Shown here: positions 36,050 through 44,150 of the stretch, one piece after another
Layout: the number at the start of each line of letters is the position of its first letter
Numbering within the stretch: position 1 is the first letter of the stretch
From: Streptomyces asiaticus
GTDB taxonomy: Bacteria > Actinomycetota > Actinomycetes > Streptomycetales > Streptomycetaceae
Reading direction: 5' to 3'
Assembly (NCBI RefSeq): GCF_018138715.1
Contig: NZ_JAGSHX010000006.1
Span: forward strand, 7,564,001-7,628,000
DNA: 64,000 nt
Notes under the pieces: generated by a model
The model's input: the letters and a program-made list of their open reading frames with translations, nothing else
Database searches by the model: none
Told to the model about the DNA's origin: nothing
Position numbers and translations under genes: made by a program

Positions 36050-37208
36050 TCAGGGGTGGTCGAGGGTGCGGCCGAGGAGTTCCTTGGTGACGACGAGTTC
36101 GACGCCCTGCTCCAGAAGCAGGGTCGCGGTCGAGTGCCTGAGGTCGTGGAAGCGGACGCGGCGGAGGCCGGCCTTGCGGAGGAGCGTGGTGAAGGCGCGG
36201 GTGAGGTTGGTCGGGTCGATCGATCCGCCCTGCGCGGTGGTGAAGACGTGCCCGTTGGGTTGCCACGCGGTGCGTGCTGCCTCGCGCTCGTGCTGCTGCT
36301 GTTCGGGGTGGAGTTTCAGCGAGTGGACGCAGCGGGCGGGTAGCGCGATGCGGCGTTCGGAGGGCCGGGTCTTGGTGGGCAGCGTGGTGAGCCCGCCTGC
36401 GCTGGTGCGCTGAAGTGTGCGGCGGATGGCGGCGGTGCCCGCGTTCAGGTCGAGGTCTTCCCAGTGGAGGCCGAGGAGTTCGCCCTTGCGGAATCCGGTG
36501 TGGAGGGGGAGTTCGAACAGCGCGTGCAGCCGATGCCCCTAGGCTGTGGTGAGGAGTCGGCGGCCTTCGTCGGTGGTGAGAGGGGCGAGGCGTCGGGGCC
36601 GGGGCGTGCTGGTGCGGACGTTGCGGGCGACGTTGCGCGGGATCTCTTCCTCACGTACGGCGTGCTCCAGGGCTGACTTGAGCACCGAGTGGATGTAGGT
36701 GAGCGTCACGGGGAGAGCACCTTGTGGCAGCACTGGCCGATGCCACAGCAGCAGGGCTCATCACGCCGGGCATCGATACCGCGCAAGCAGCGCTGGCAGG
36801 TGGTGCGGAACTGGTTGAGCCAGGTGCGGACGTCCTTGGCGGTGAGCTTGGTGAGCTTCTTCTTACCCAGGCCGGGGATCAGGTACCGGTCGACGCAGGC
36901 GGCGTATCGCGTGTGGGTGTTCTCGAGGAGCTGGTAGACGACGACGTTCTCAAGCCAGTACGTCAGGTACGCGGCCACGCCGCCCTGCGCGGAATGGGAA
37001 GGCCGCGGTTGCTGGCGGCGATCTTCTCGGTGAGCTTGGCCAGGGCTTCCTTCCTGGTGGTGCCGTTGACGCGGACGCGGCGACGGGTGTTGCCCGGTGC
37101 GAGGACGTAGCCGGCGGCTTCCCAGCGGCCGTCCTTGCGCTGGTAGAGGGTTCCGTCACCGTTGGCGCGGGTACGGCGGGAGGGGCTGGTGTCGCGGGGC
37201 GTGGTCAA
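36050..37208 (-). pseudogene. Tyrosine integrase of an integrative element, decayed
   Basis: Read leftward in three frames, this is a phage/AICE-type tyrosine integrase. The SAM-like N-terminal part starts TTPRDTSPSRRTRANGDGTLYQRKDG (TTG start, read in parts). The arm/core-binding part is TYWLENVVVYQLLENTHTRYAA. The catalytic domain carries Arg (LHTGFRKGELLGL) and HxxR (FHDLRHSTATLLLEQG). It is broken by frameshifts near 36975 and 36725 and by an in-frame TAG near 36540. It also stops at LLGRTLDHP, before the expected catalytic tyrosine, so it is inactive. TTGA overlap with the excisionase fragment shows the original int/xis operon. Confidence 0.82.
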
Positions 37209-37352
37209 CAGGCGGCTTCCTGGTCGAGGTGGGTGTGGATGAAGTCGGCCAGCGCATAGGCGGGGATGAGGCGGTTGAGGCCGAGGGTGATCGAGGCGAG
37301 CTGGCGGGTGCGGAGCAGGTCGTAGATGGCGGAGCGGTCGAGCTGGAGGCGC
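37205..37352 (-). pseudogene. Excisionase-type HTH protein, 5-prime truncated
   Basis: The leftward frame AQRLQLDRSAIYDLLRTRQL...ALADFIHTHLDQEAAC is the C-terminal part of a MerR/excisionase-type HTH protein, as found upstream of integrases in Streptomyces integrative elements. Its N-terminus is cut off by the IS starting at 37353. Confidence 0.75.
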
Positions 37353-38576
37353 TGTGCCGCTCGAAAATACGATTCAGCTCTGTGAGCTGCGGCGATGCGG
37401 TGCGGTCAGGCAGCGTGACGGTATTCGTTTATCAGACCGTCGAGGACAGGTTGTCGCTGGATTCGATGGGCTTGGAGGTCGGCAACAGTGGTCGGGACGG
37501 GCGGTTCGGTGCTGTCTGGAGGTAGTTGCTGCCGAGATTGATGGGGGCGGTGTTGGTTGTAGTGCCTGATGTAAGCGGTGAGTACTGCGTGGGCGTGATT
37601 CGCGTTGTAGATGAGGATCAGGTCGAGGATCTCGCGGCGTAGGGTGCCGACGACTCTCTCGCAGACCGCGTTCGCTCTCGGTGCCTGGGGTGGGCTGAGT
37701 AGGACCTGCATGTCGTCTGCGTCGAAGATGGCGTCGAAGGACCTGGTGTACTTCGAGTCCCGGTCCCGGAGCAGGAAGCGCAGTGAGTCCATCCGGCACC
37801 CCAACGTCATGGCGAGGTTCCTCGCCTGCTGCGTGGTCCACTCGGCGGTGGGGTGGGCGGTGACGCCGGCGAGGTGAACGCGCCGGGTGCCGTGCTCGAT
37901 GAAGACCAGAGCGTACAGATGCTTGAGCGAGACGGTATCGAGGTGCAGGAAGTCGGCGGCGATGATGCCGCGAGCCTGGGCAGAGAGGAACTGGCGCCAG
38001 GTCGGACCGGAGCGCTGGGGGGCCGGGTCGATGCCAGCCGCATGCAGGATCTCCCAGACCGTGGATGGGGCGATCGAGTAGCCGAGGCGGGCGAGTTCGC
38101 CCTGTATTCGGCGGTGGCCCCAGCTGCTGTTCTCGCGGGCCAGGCGCAAGATGAGCTGCTTGACGGTCGGCGCAGTGGAGGGGCGACCGGGGCGCCGGCG
38201 GTGCTGGGTGAACGTCCATTTGCGCGTGAGGAGCTCCCGGTGCCATCGCAGCAGCGTGGTCGGCGTGACTGCGAAGACCTCCCGCCATCGCCCGCGAGGC
38301 ACCAACCGCGACAGCGCGGCCAGCCAGATCCGATCGGCCGGCTTGTAGCGGACCCGCGCGATCTGACGACGCAGCACCGAGTTCTCGTGCCGGAGCGCCA
38401 ACACCTCCGCGTCCTTGGCCACGCGGCTGCGCAGCACGGCAGCGGGCACCATGACCAGGTTTCTGGCCAGCGCGGTGACAATCGACAGCACCATCGAAGG
38501 ATCGTCCCAGATGCTGTGCGGGTTCTGGCGGAAAAGCTTGCAGGTCACGTCCAGAATCGTGTTTCCGAGCGGGACA
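37353..38576. mobile_element. Integrase-core IS between excisionase and cassette 2
   Basis: Inverted ends TGTGCCGCTCGAAAATACG (left) and mirrored TGTCCCGCTCGGAAACACG (right), three mismatches. The two flanks (excisionase and mid-RHS cassette) share no target duplication, so a rearrangement happened through or at this element. Confidence 0.78.
37406..38494 (-). CDS. Integrase-core (rve) transposase
   Basis: A 362-residue single-frame transposase. It has an N-terminal HTH region (LRHENSVLRRQIARVRYKPADR, SWGHRRIQGELARLGY) and a DDE integrase core: first Asp in FLHLDTVSLKHLYA, second in LLRDRDSKYTRSFD, Glu near NAVCERVVGTLRREILD. The ending LDGLINEYRHAA is typical of this actinobacterial group. 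Start ATG 38494 (MVLSIVTAL) is preferred over a longer frame that reads back into toxin-cassette DNA. The ORF is intact. Confidence 0.82.
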   Translation of the reverse strand: MVLSIVTALARNLVMVPAAVLRSRVAKDAEVLALRHENSVLRRQIARVRYKPADRIWLAALSRLVPRGRWREVFAVTPTTLLRWHRELLTRKWTFTQHRRRPGRPSTAPTVKQLILRLARENSSWGHRRIQGELARLGYSIAPSTVWEILHAAGIDPAPQRSGPTWRQFLSAQARGIIAADFLHLDTVSLKHLYALVFIEHGTRRVHLAGVTAHPTAEWTTQQARNLAMTLGCRMDSLRFLLRDRDSKYTRSFDAIFDADDMQVLLSPPQAPRANAVCERVVGTLRREILDLILIYNANHAHAVLTAYIRHYNQHRPHQSRQQLPPDSTEPPVPTTVADLQAHRIQRQPVLDGLINEYRHAA

Positions 38577-39424
38577 CGGTAAAGACGCCCCACCGGAGAA
38601 CCACTACCCCAGCGGTGGTGGTTGGCACCATGGTGGCGGCGGCAGTGGCGGAGGTGGAGGTGGGGGTGGGGGCACGGCGTCCACTTCGGCTTCCTACCCG
38701 ACGCCCGCGCCGAGTCCCGGACCTCCACCTGTGCCCGGCCCTTATCACGATGAGAAAGCCGGCACGGGACTGTTCAGTGCCTTAAAACTGGCGGTGGACT
38801 TCTTCGGACCGGACACATCGGAATGGAAGAAGTGCGGAGACTTCAAACTCTCCGGGTGTCTTTGGGCCGCGGCTGATCTGCCGGGCCCGGGGAAGGCCCT
38901 CAAGGGCGTCAAGATCTGGAAGAAGGCACGGAAAGCCGAGAAGAAGGCCGACGATGCGGTCGACGCAGCCGAGAAGGCGGTCGAGAAGTGCCACAGCTTC
39001 ACCAAAGAAACGCAAGTAGAACTCGCAGACGGCGGCCACAGCGACATCAAGAAAATCAAGGTCGGCGACAAGGTCCTCGCCACCGATCCCGAAACCGGGA
39101 AGAGCGAGGCCCGCCCGGTCGTTGCGACGATCGTCACCAACGATGACAAGGACTTCACCGACCTCACAGTGAAGACCGGTGACCGACCCGCGTCGATCAT
39201 CGCCACCGACACCCACCCGTTCTGGGTAACGAGCGAGGCCCGCTGGGTGGACGCCGGCGACGTCATCACCGGCATGCAGCTCCGCACGGACAAGGGCAAG
39301 ACCGTGACGGTCACCTCCGTGCGCCACTTCACGAAGCCGCAACGCACCTACGACCTCACAGTCAGCAGAATCCACACGTACTATGTACTCGCGGGTGCGA
39401 CGCCGGTCCTCGTTCACAATTCAG
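38577..39424 (+). repeat. RHS cassette copy 2
   Basis: Starts abruptly at the IS border inside the pre-linker segment (GKDAPPENHYP) and runs through the Gly-rich linker and HINT domain. It is nearly identical to 34386-35238. The RHS core and the rest of the toxin are absent. Confidence 0.85.
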
Positions 39425-39720
39425 GGCCCAACTGTGGGGTTCCGCTTGGGGGGAAGAATGGTGACCACCTTGGCGGAGAGGACTTCCATGGAAGCGAATA
39501 TTCCCTGGATGAGATCACTGAATTCGTGAATGGGCATACGGGGGACGGTAATCCGACGATGGGTAGGCCCTCGGCGGCTGAAGTGGAAACCACGTTGAGG
39601 CAAGCTGGACCACGTCAGCTTGAAGGGCAGAATTCATCCCGATTTGACCACAATGGGGTCCGCGTCATCGTGAACTGGGACATGCCGTGGAAATCGACAG
39701 CCTATTACCCGGGGAGATGA
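38577..39720 (+). pseudogene. Orphan RHS toxin cassette 2: HINT plus toxin tip 2
   Basis: An open frame without its own start: linker, HINT (Cys of KCHSF to VLVHNS), then a 97-residue tip (GPNCGVPLGGKNGDHLGGEDF...). The tip ends FDHNGVRVIVNWDMPWKSTAYYPGR, read in parts. The tip is different from tips 1 and 3. Its C-terminal strand pattern recalls small RNase-type (BECR-fold) toxins, but this is a weak call. GTG 38731 could start translation but would give no export signal. It is best seen as a silent cassette that could replace the tip of the full toxin by recombination. Its immunity gene follows by four bases. Confidence 0.75.
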
Positions 39721-39724
39721 TGTC

Positions 39725-40186
39725 ATGGCGGAAGTTCAGGCGCGTGAGTGGCTTAGCCGTCACCTGGGAGCCGCTGAGGCAGACCAACTGGAGAGAACCG
39801 CGGTAAGCGTAGCCCCTGCTCGTTCGTTGGGCCTGGTCACGCTGCTGCTCGGCTGGTACGAGCATGTGGCGCGAATGGAAAGGGAACTTGACCTGCCTGA
39901 CTCCGACAGGTCTGCCTGGGGTGCGCATGATCTGATTGCGGCTGACTCTCTGCGGGATTTCATCGCCAGAGGATTGGAGATGATTCCCGAGAGGGAGTCG
40001 AGGAAGTTCAGTGCCGCCCTTGGCGAGGTGGATTCAAGATTTCTCTCATATACGGAAGTCGATGAACTTGACATCCTTCCTCGGCTTGATGGCGATGAGG
40101 CTAGAGCGCGTGGATGGTGGTGGACGCGCATTCCGTGCTCTGGACCGATTCGTAGAGATCTAGACCGGTTTTCAACGTCGTTCTAG
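39725..40186 (+). CDS. Probable immunity protein for toxin tip 2
   Basis: A 153-residue acidic, mostly helical cytosolic protein (AEVQAREWLSRHLGAAEADQ...). Its ATG is four bases after the cassette 2 stop. Position and size mark it as the cognate immunity protein. No named family was recognised. Toward its 3-prime end the base composition is lower in GC than in flanking genes, fitting acquisition with its toxin tip. It could still be expressed, protecting the cell from kin carrying tip 2. Confidence 0.6.
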   Translation: MAEVQAREWLSRHLGAAEADQLERTAVSVAPARSLGLVTLLLGWYEHVARMERELDLPDSDRSAWGAHDLIAADSLRDFIARGLEMIPERESRKFSAALGEVDSRFLSYTEVDELDILPRLDGDEARARGWWWTRIPCSGPIRRDLDRFSTSF

Positions 40187-40306
40187 AAAGCACGTTTGGT
40201 CGCCTATGGGAGGCCGGAAAATGCCAGTGTGCCTCACCAGCGACTGTTCCTGGTGGGGCACACTGCCCTTGCTGGAAACCTCATCCGTGCAGGTCAGCCG
40301 GCCGCC
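40187..40306 (+). ncRNA. Candidate IS110 bridge RNA region
   Basis: The 120-base leader between the immunity gene and the IS110 transposase holds a 14-bp stem (GTGTGCCTCACCAG at about 40229 with CTGGTGGGGCACAC at about 40252; one G-U pair) and a nine-base loop. IS110 elements encode a structured bridge RNA in the non-coding left end, so this is a fair candidate. The exact ends are unknown. Confidence 0.4.
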
Positions 40307-41341
40307 ATGCCACAGCCCATCGAAGTGATCGGCGGGATCGACACCCACACCGATGTCCACCAGGCCGCCGTCATCGACACCATCGGCCGGCACCTGGCCA
40401 CCGAGGCGTTCCCCACCACGCCTGAAGGCTATCGGCGCCTGCTGGCCTGGCTGCGCTCGTACGGCCAGGTGCTGATGGTGGGCATGGAAGGCACCGGATC
40501 CTACGGAGCCGAACTGGCCCGGCACCTGCGTGCCAACGAGATCACCCTGGTCGAAGTGGACCGGCCCGATCGTCGAGCTCGCCGCGCCGCAGACAAATCC
40601 GACCCTGTCGACGCCTACGCCGCCGCCACCGCCGTGCTCTCCGGCCGAGCCAACGGCACCCCGAAGGATCGCGACGGCACGGTCGAGGCGATCCGCACGC
40701 TCCGCGTGGTACGTGCCAGCGCCGTCAAGGCCCGTACCCAGACCATCAACCAGCTCAAAGCGCTGATCATCACCGCGCCCGCGGCGACGCGCGATGCACT
40801 GCGCTCGCTGACCACCACCGAGCTGATACGGCGTCTGGTCGCCAGCCGGCCCGGCTCCGATCTGACCACCCCGGCCGCCGCCGTCAAACTCGCGCTCAAG
40901 CGTTTGGCCAAGCGATACCAGCACCTGAGCGAGGAGATCGCGGACGCGGACGCCGAGTTGCGCGCCCTGATCACCCACACCGCGCCCGGACTGCTCGCGC
41001 TACCGGGCGTCGGGACCGAAACCGCCGGGCAATTGCTGGTCACCGCCGGGGACAACCCCGACAGGCTCGCCTCGGAGGCATCCTTCGCCCACCTCTGCGC
41101 AGCCGCACCCGTGCCGGCCTCCTCGGGCCGCACTGATCGCCATCGGCTCAACCGCGGCGGCGACCGCCAGGCCAACCGCGCGTTGCACACCATCGTCCTG
41201 GTCCGCATGCGTCACGACCCACGTACCCGCGACTACGTCGCACGACGCACCCTCGAAGGGCTCAAGACGAAGGACATCTTCAGATGCCTCAAGCGCTTCA
41301 TCGCACGAGAGGTCTATCGCCACCTCACCAGCGCACGATAG
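40307..41341 (+). CDS. IS110-family recombinase
   Basis: A 344-residue DEDD recombinase. The RuvC-like N-terminal domain shows GGIDTHTDVHQAAVID (Asp), GMEGTGSYGAEL (Glu) and SDPVDAYAAA (Asp pair). A coiled-coil middle part follows, then the C-terminal Tnp20 domain with LLALPGVGTETAG and the serine region ASSGRTDRHRLNRGGDRQAN. All key residues are present. Start ATG 40307 gives the normal N-terminus; an upstream in-frame start at 40196 would lie in the bridge-RNA region. The element's right end is about 41370, where it cuts an older transposase gene. Confidence 0.88.
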   Translation: MPQPIEVIGGIDTHTDVHQAAVIDTIGRHLATEAFPTTPEGYRRLLAWLRSYGQVLMVGMEGTGSYGAELARHLRANEITLVEVDRPDRRARRAADKSDPVDAYAAATAVLSGRANGTPKDRDGTVEAIRTLRVVRASAVKARTQTINQLKALIITAPAATRDALRSLTTTELIRRLVASRPGSDLTTPAAAVKLALKRLAKRYQHLSEEIADADAELRALITHTAPGLLALPGVGTETAGQLLVTAGDNPDRLASEASFAHLCAAAPVPASSGRTDRHRLNRGGDRQANRALHTIVLVRMRHDPRTRDYVARRTLEGLKTKDIFRCLKRFIAREVYRHLTSAR

Positions 41342-41363
41342 ACATGCCCAGCCACTTGACGAT

Positions 41364-42078
41364 CTATAGGAGCTTCAGAGTGACTGTTTCCAGGAAGTCG
41401 CAGGCCAGCAGGGCATCAGCCTGAGAGCGAAGAAAGGTGGACCAAGTACTGGAGTTCCGCTCAGGTGCTGGGTCGATGCCAGCCTCCTTCAAGATCTCCC
41501 AGCCCGTGGACGCGCCCACTCTCAGCCCCAGCACGAGCAGCTCGCCGTGCGGGCGCCTGTACCCCCAGCTCGGGTTCTCCTTCGCCAGCCGCAGCACCAG
41601 GACACGGATCGAGCGCACCGTGCGCGGCCGTCCCGGACGCTTGGGCTGGCAGGAGGCGGCATGGCGGCGCGCGACGAGGGTGCGGTGCCAACGCAGCACC
41701 GTGTCAGGGCGTACAAGCAGCCGTAATCTTCGCAGGACGTGCAATGGCAGCCGATGCAGCAGCGCCGCCAGGAACGCCCGATCGCTCGACGTGAACCGAA
41801 CCTTGCCCTTGCCGAGTTGACGTTCCAAAACGGTGACCTGGTGGCGCAGCGCGAGGATCTCCGCGCACTTGTCTCGGTCGGGCATCGGCAGCAGGCGAAG
41901 CATCGCGAACGCGTTCGTCACACCCAGGTAAGCCAGTCGCAGCAGCACGATCGATCATCATGACTCGCTGACGGCAACTGCGCGAGAGCGCGAGCTCGAG
42001 CGACCGCGGCCAGATTTCGGGAAACCTGAAGAACCGCCCCCACCAGGGCGGATGAGGTTTCCGGCAAGGGCAGGGCTG
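41364..42078 (-). pseudogene. Integrase-core transposase N-terminal fragment with IS end
   Basis: The leftward frame from 41948 (LLRLAYLGVTNAFAMLRLL) runs through the HTH and into the start of the DDE core (LLACDFLETVTL). It is then cut by the IS110 right end. The IS terminus, with CGGATGAGGTTTCCGGCA, lies at about 42050-42078. It is the same family as the remnants at 47833-48500 and 56557-56692. Confidence 0.75.
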
Positions 42079-42154
42079 TTGCGGTGTCGCGTACCCCCAG
42101 TCGCCGAGAGTCGGTCTCACGTTGAGAGGACGTTCTGGTTGAAGACGGGATAGT

Positions 42155-43011
42155 TCATGGGTTGTGCCAAGTGATGGACGTTTCGCCGGTTGCTCGTTTC
42201 GCGAGGTTGGAGATCATCGCAAGGCGGATCATGCTCTCGGAGTGCGCCGGTTTGGTCTCGTAGTCGCGGGCGAGGCGACGGTGCATCATGATCCATCCGA
42301 AACTTCGCTCGACGACCCAGCGCCGCGGGATCACGGAGAAGCCTTTGACCTGCTCGTTCACGGGACGACGTCGACGTCGATGCCGAGCAGGGCGCCGTGC
42401 TCGATCGCCTTCTTCTTGTAGCCGGTGTCGACCCATGCCTTGCTGATGGTGGGGTGGTCGGCGGCGACGCGGCTGAGGAGCTGGATACCGGCCTCGTTGT
42501 CCGAGACGCTGGCGGCAGTCACCATGACCAGCAGTAACAGGCCGAGGGTGTCGACGACGATGCTGCGTTTGCGGCCGACGGTCTTCTTGCCGGCGTCGGT
42601 GCCCTGGGTGTCGGTGGGCACGCTGGTAGCGGTCTTGACGCTCTGGGCATCAATGACGCAGGCGGTGGGTTCGGCGGCGCGTCCCACCTGCTCACGGACC
42701 ATCCGGTGCAGGTGGAGGCCGAGTTTCTCGATGGTGCTGTCGGCGGTCCAGGCGCTGAAGTAGCCGAACACGGTGGTGTGCGGCGGGAAGTCGTGGGGCA
42801 GGTAGCGCCAGGGGACGCCGGTCCGGTTGAGAAAGAGGATCGCGTTCATGACTTCTCGCAGGTCAGTGATCTTTCCGTCACGGTTGAGCGAGGTCTTCTG
42901 TCGCTCGGTCCGCCAGGCCGTCAAGGTCGGTTCCATCAACGCCCAGCGGGCATCGGAGAGGTCGCTCGGGTACGGCTCACGCTGCTGCGAAGAGGTCATG
43001 GGACCACTCAT
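42155..43011 (-). pseudogene. IS5-family transposase (DUF4096/DDE), frameshifted
   Basis: The frame from ATG 43011 encodes the DUF4096 domain (YPSDLSDARWALMEPTL) and most of the DDE core (CVIDAQSVKTA; AWVDTGYKKKA). It ends early at DVDVVP near 42358. The rest, with the acidic block WVVERSFGWIMMHRRLARDYE, continues in another frame to 42155. This IS5 group is usually a single frame, so the break is probably a disabling indel. Confidence 0.75.
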
Positions 43012-43087
43012 GCACGAGGTTCCCAACCGGGCATATCGCTCGATCGAGCGAGGCAAAAGCCAGCTTCATGGACGTATTCGAACCGGA

Positions 43088-43900
43088 CCGTAGCGCTTCA
43101 GAACGGCTTCACCGGTCGTGAGCTGGGGTTTCGTTGGGTGGTCAGCTTGCTCGGTGGTATTCGTTGATGAGGCCTGTGACAGCCTGTCTGCGTGCGATCT
43201 GAGGTGTCGGTAGCGGTATGACGTTCGGGTCGTCGAGGGGTGCGAGCTGGTTTCGGCCTTGGTGGGGCCGATGGCTGTTGAAGTGACGGGCGTAGTCGTG
43301 AAGGAGTTGCTCCGCGTGGCCTCTGCCAAAGATCAGTACTCGGTTGGTGCACTCCTCGTGGACGGAGTGTACGAACCGCTCGGCATGCGGATTGCAGTTG
43401 GGGCTCCGGGGCGGGATCTTGGCCACGTTTATGCCCTCGCTGGCGAACACGGCGTCCAAAGCCGCCGTGAACTTCCGGTCCCGGTCCCGGTCGCGGATGA
43501 GGTGGGTGAAGTTCGTGATGCGGTCGCCGAGCTGCCAGAGCAGCTGTCGGGCTTGCTGGGTGGTCCGAGCGCCGGTGGGGTGGGCGGTGACACCGATGAT
43601 GTGGACGGTGCGAGTGCGGACCTCCATGGCGAACAGGGCGTACAGCCGCTGCAGTCCGATCGTGTCGATGTGAAAGAAGTCCGTGGCCAGGAGGCCGTTT
43701 GCCTGTGCCCTGAGGAATTCCGTCCACTCTCTGCGCGCCTTCTGCCGGCGTTGCCCAGCCCGAAGCCCAACTGGCCGGACCGGGCGCTGCTTGCCGCACT
43801 CGCCCGGCTCCTGCCCCGCGCCCTCCGCGGCGAGGCTGGCGGCAGGCAGGATACGGCGGACGGAGGTCAGCAGCGGTGAAGCTGTTTTGAAGCGCTACGG
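43088..43900. mobile_element. Internally rearranged integrase-core IS remnant
   Basis: Inverted ends CGTAGCGCTTCAGAACGGC and its mirror at about 43882-43900. Between them the transposase C-terminal half (43142-43760, leftward; YALFAMEVRTRTVHIIGV, LIRDRDR, PHAERFVHSVHEECTNR) is kept. A short N-terminal piece (WPDRALLAALARLLPRALR, near 43770-43826) runs in the opposite direction. The element is defective. Confidence 0.72.
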
Positions 43901-44150
43901 GGCGGCGTCGCCTTCCTGCCGCGCGACATCCCCACGCGTACCGCTTCACCTCTGACAACGTCGACATGCTCGTGATCGCCACCCCTCGGGCATGGATAAC
44001 TTCTTCCGCGAAGCGGGCCGGGACCGGTCCCGGCCGAAGCCGGCCGACTGGGCCGCCACCCCCCGTGGCCCCTGGGCCGGGCCGCCGCCGCGAACGGGGA
44101 GATCGTGCTCGGTCCGCCACTTGCCACCGACGAGATGATCCCCGCCTAGC
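43901..44150 (+). pseudogene. Quercetinase-like cupin remnant
   Basis: Fragments in shifting frames (HAYRFTSDNVDMLVIATP, then SGMDNFFREAGRDRSRPKP, then IVLGPPLATDEMIPA ending 44149) match the C-terminal part of a quercetin 2,3-dioxygenase-like cupin. Frame breaks and loss of the 5-prime part show it is dead. Confidence 0.55.
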
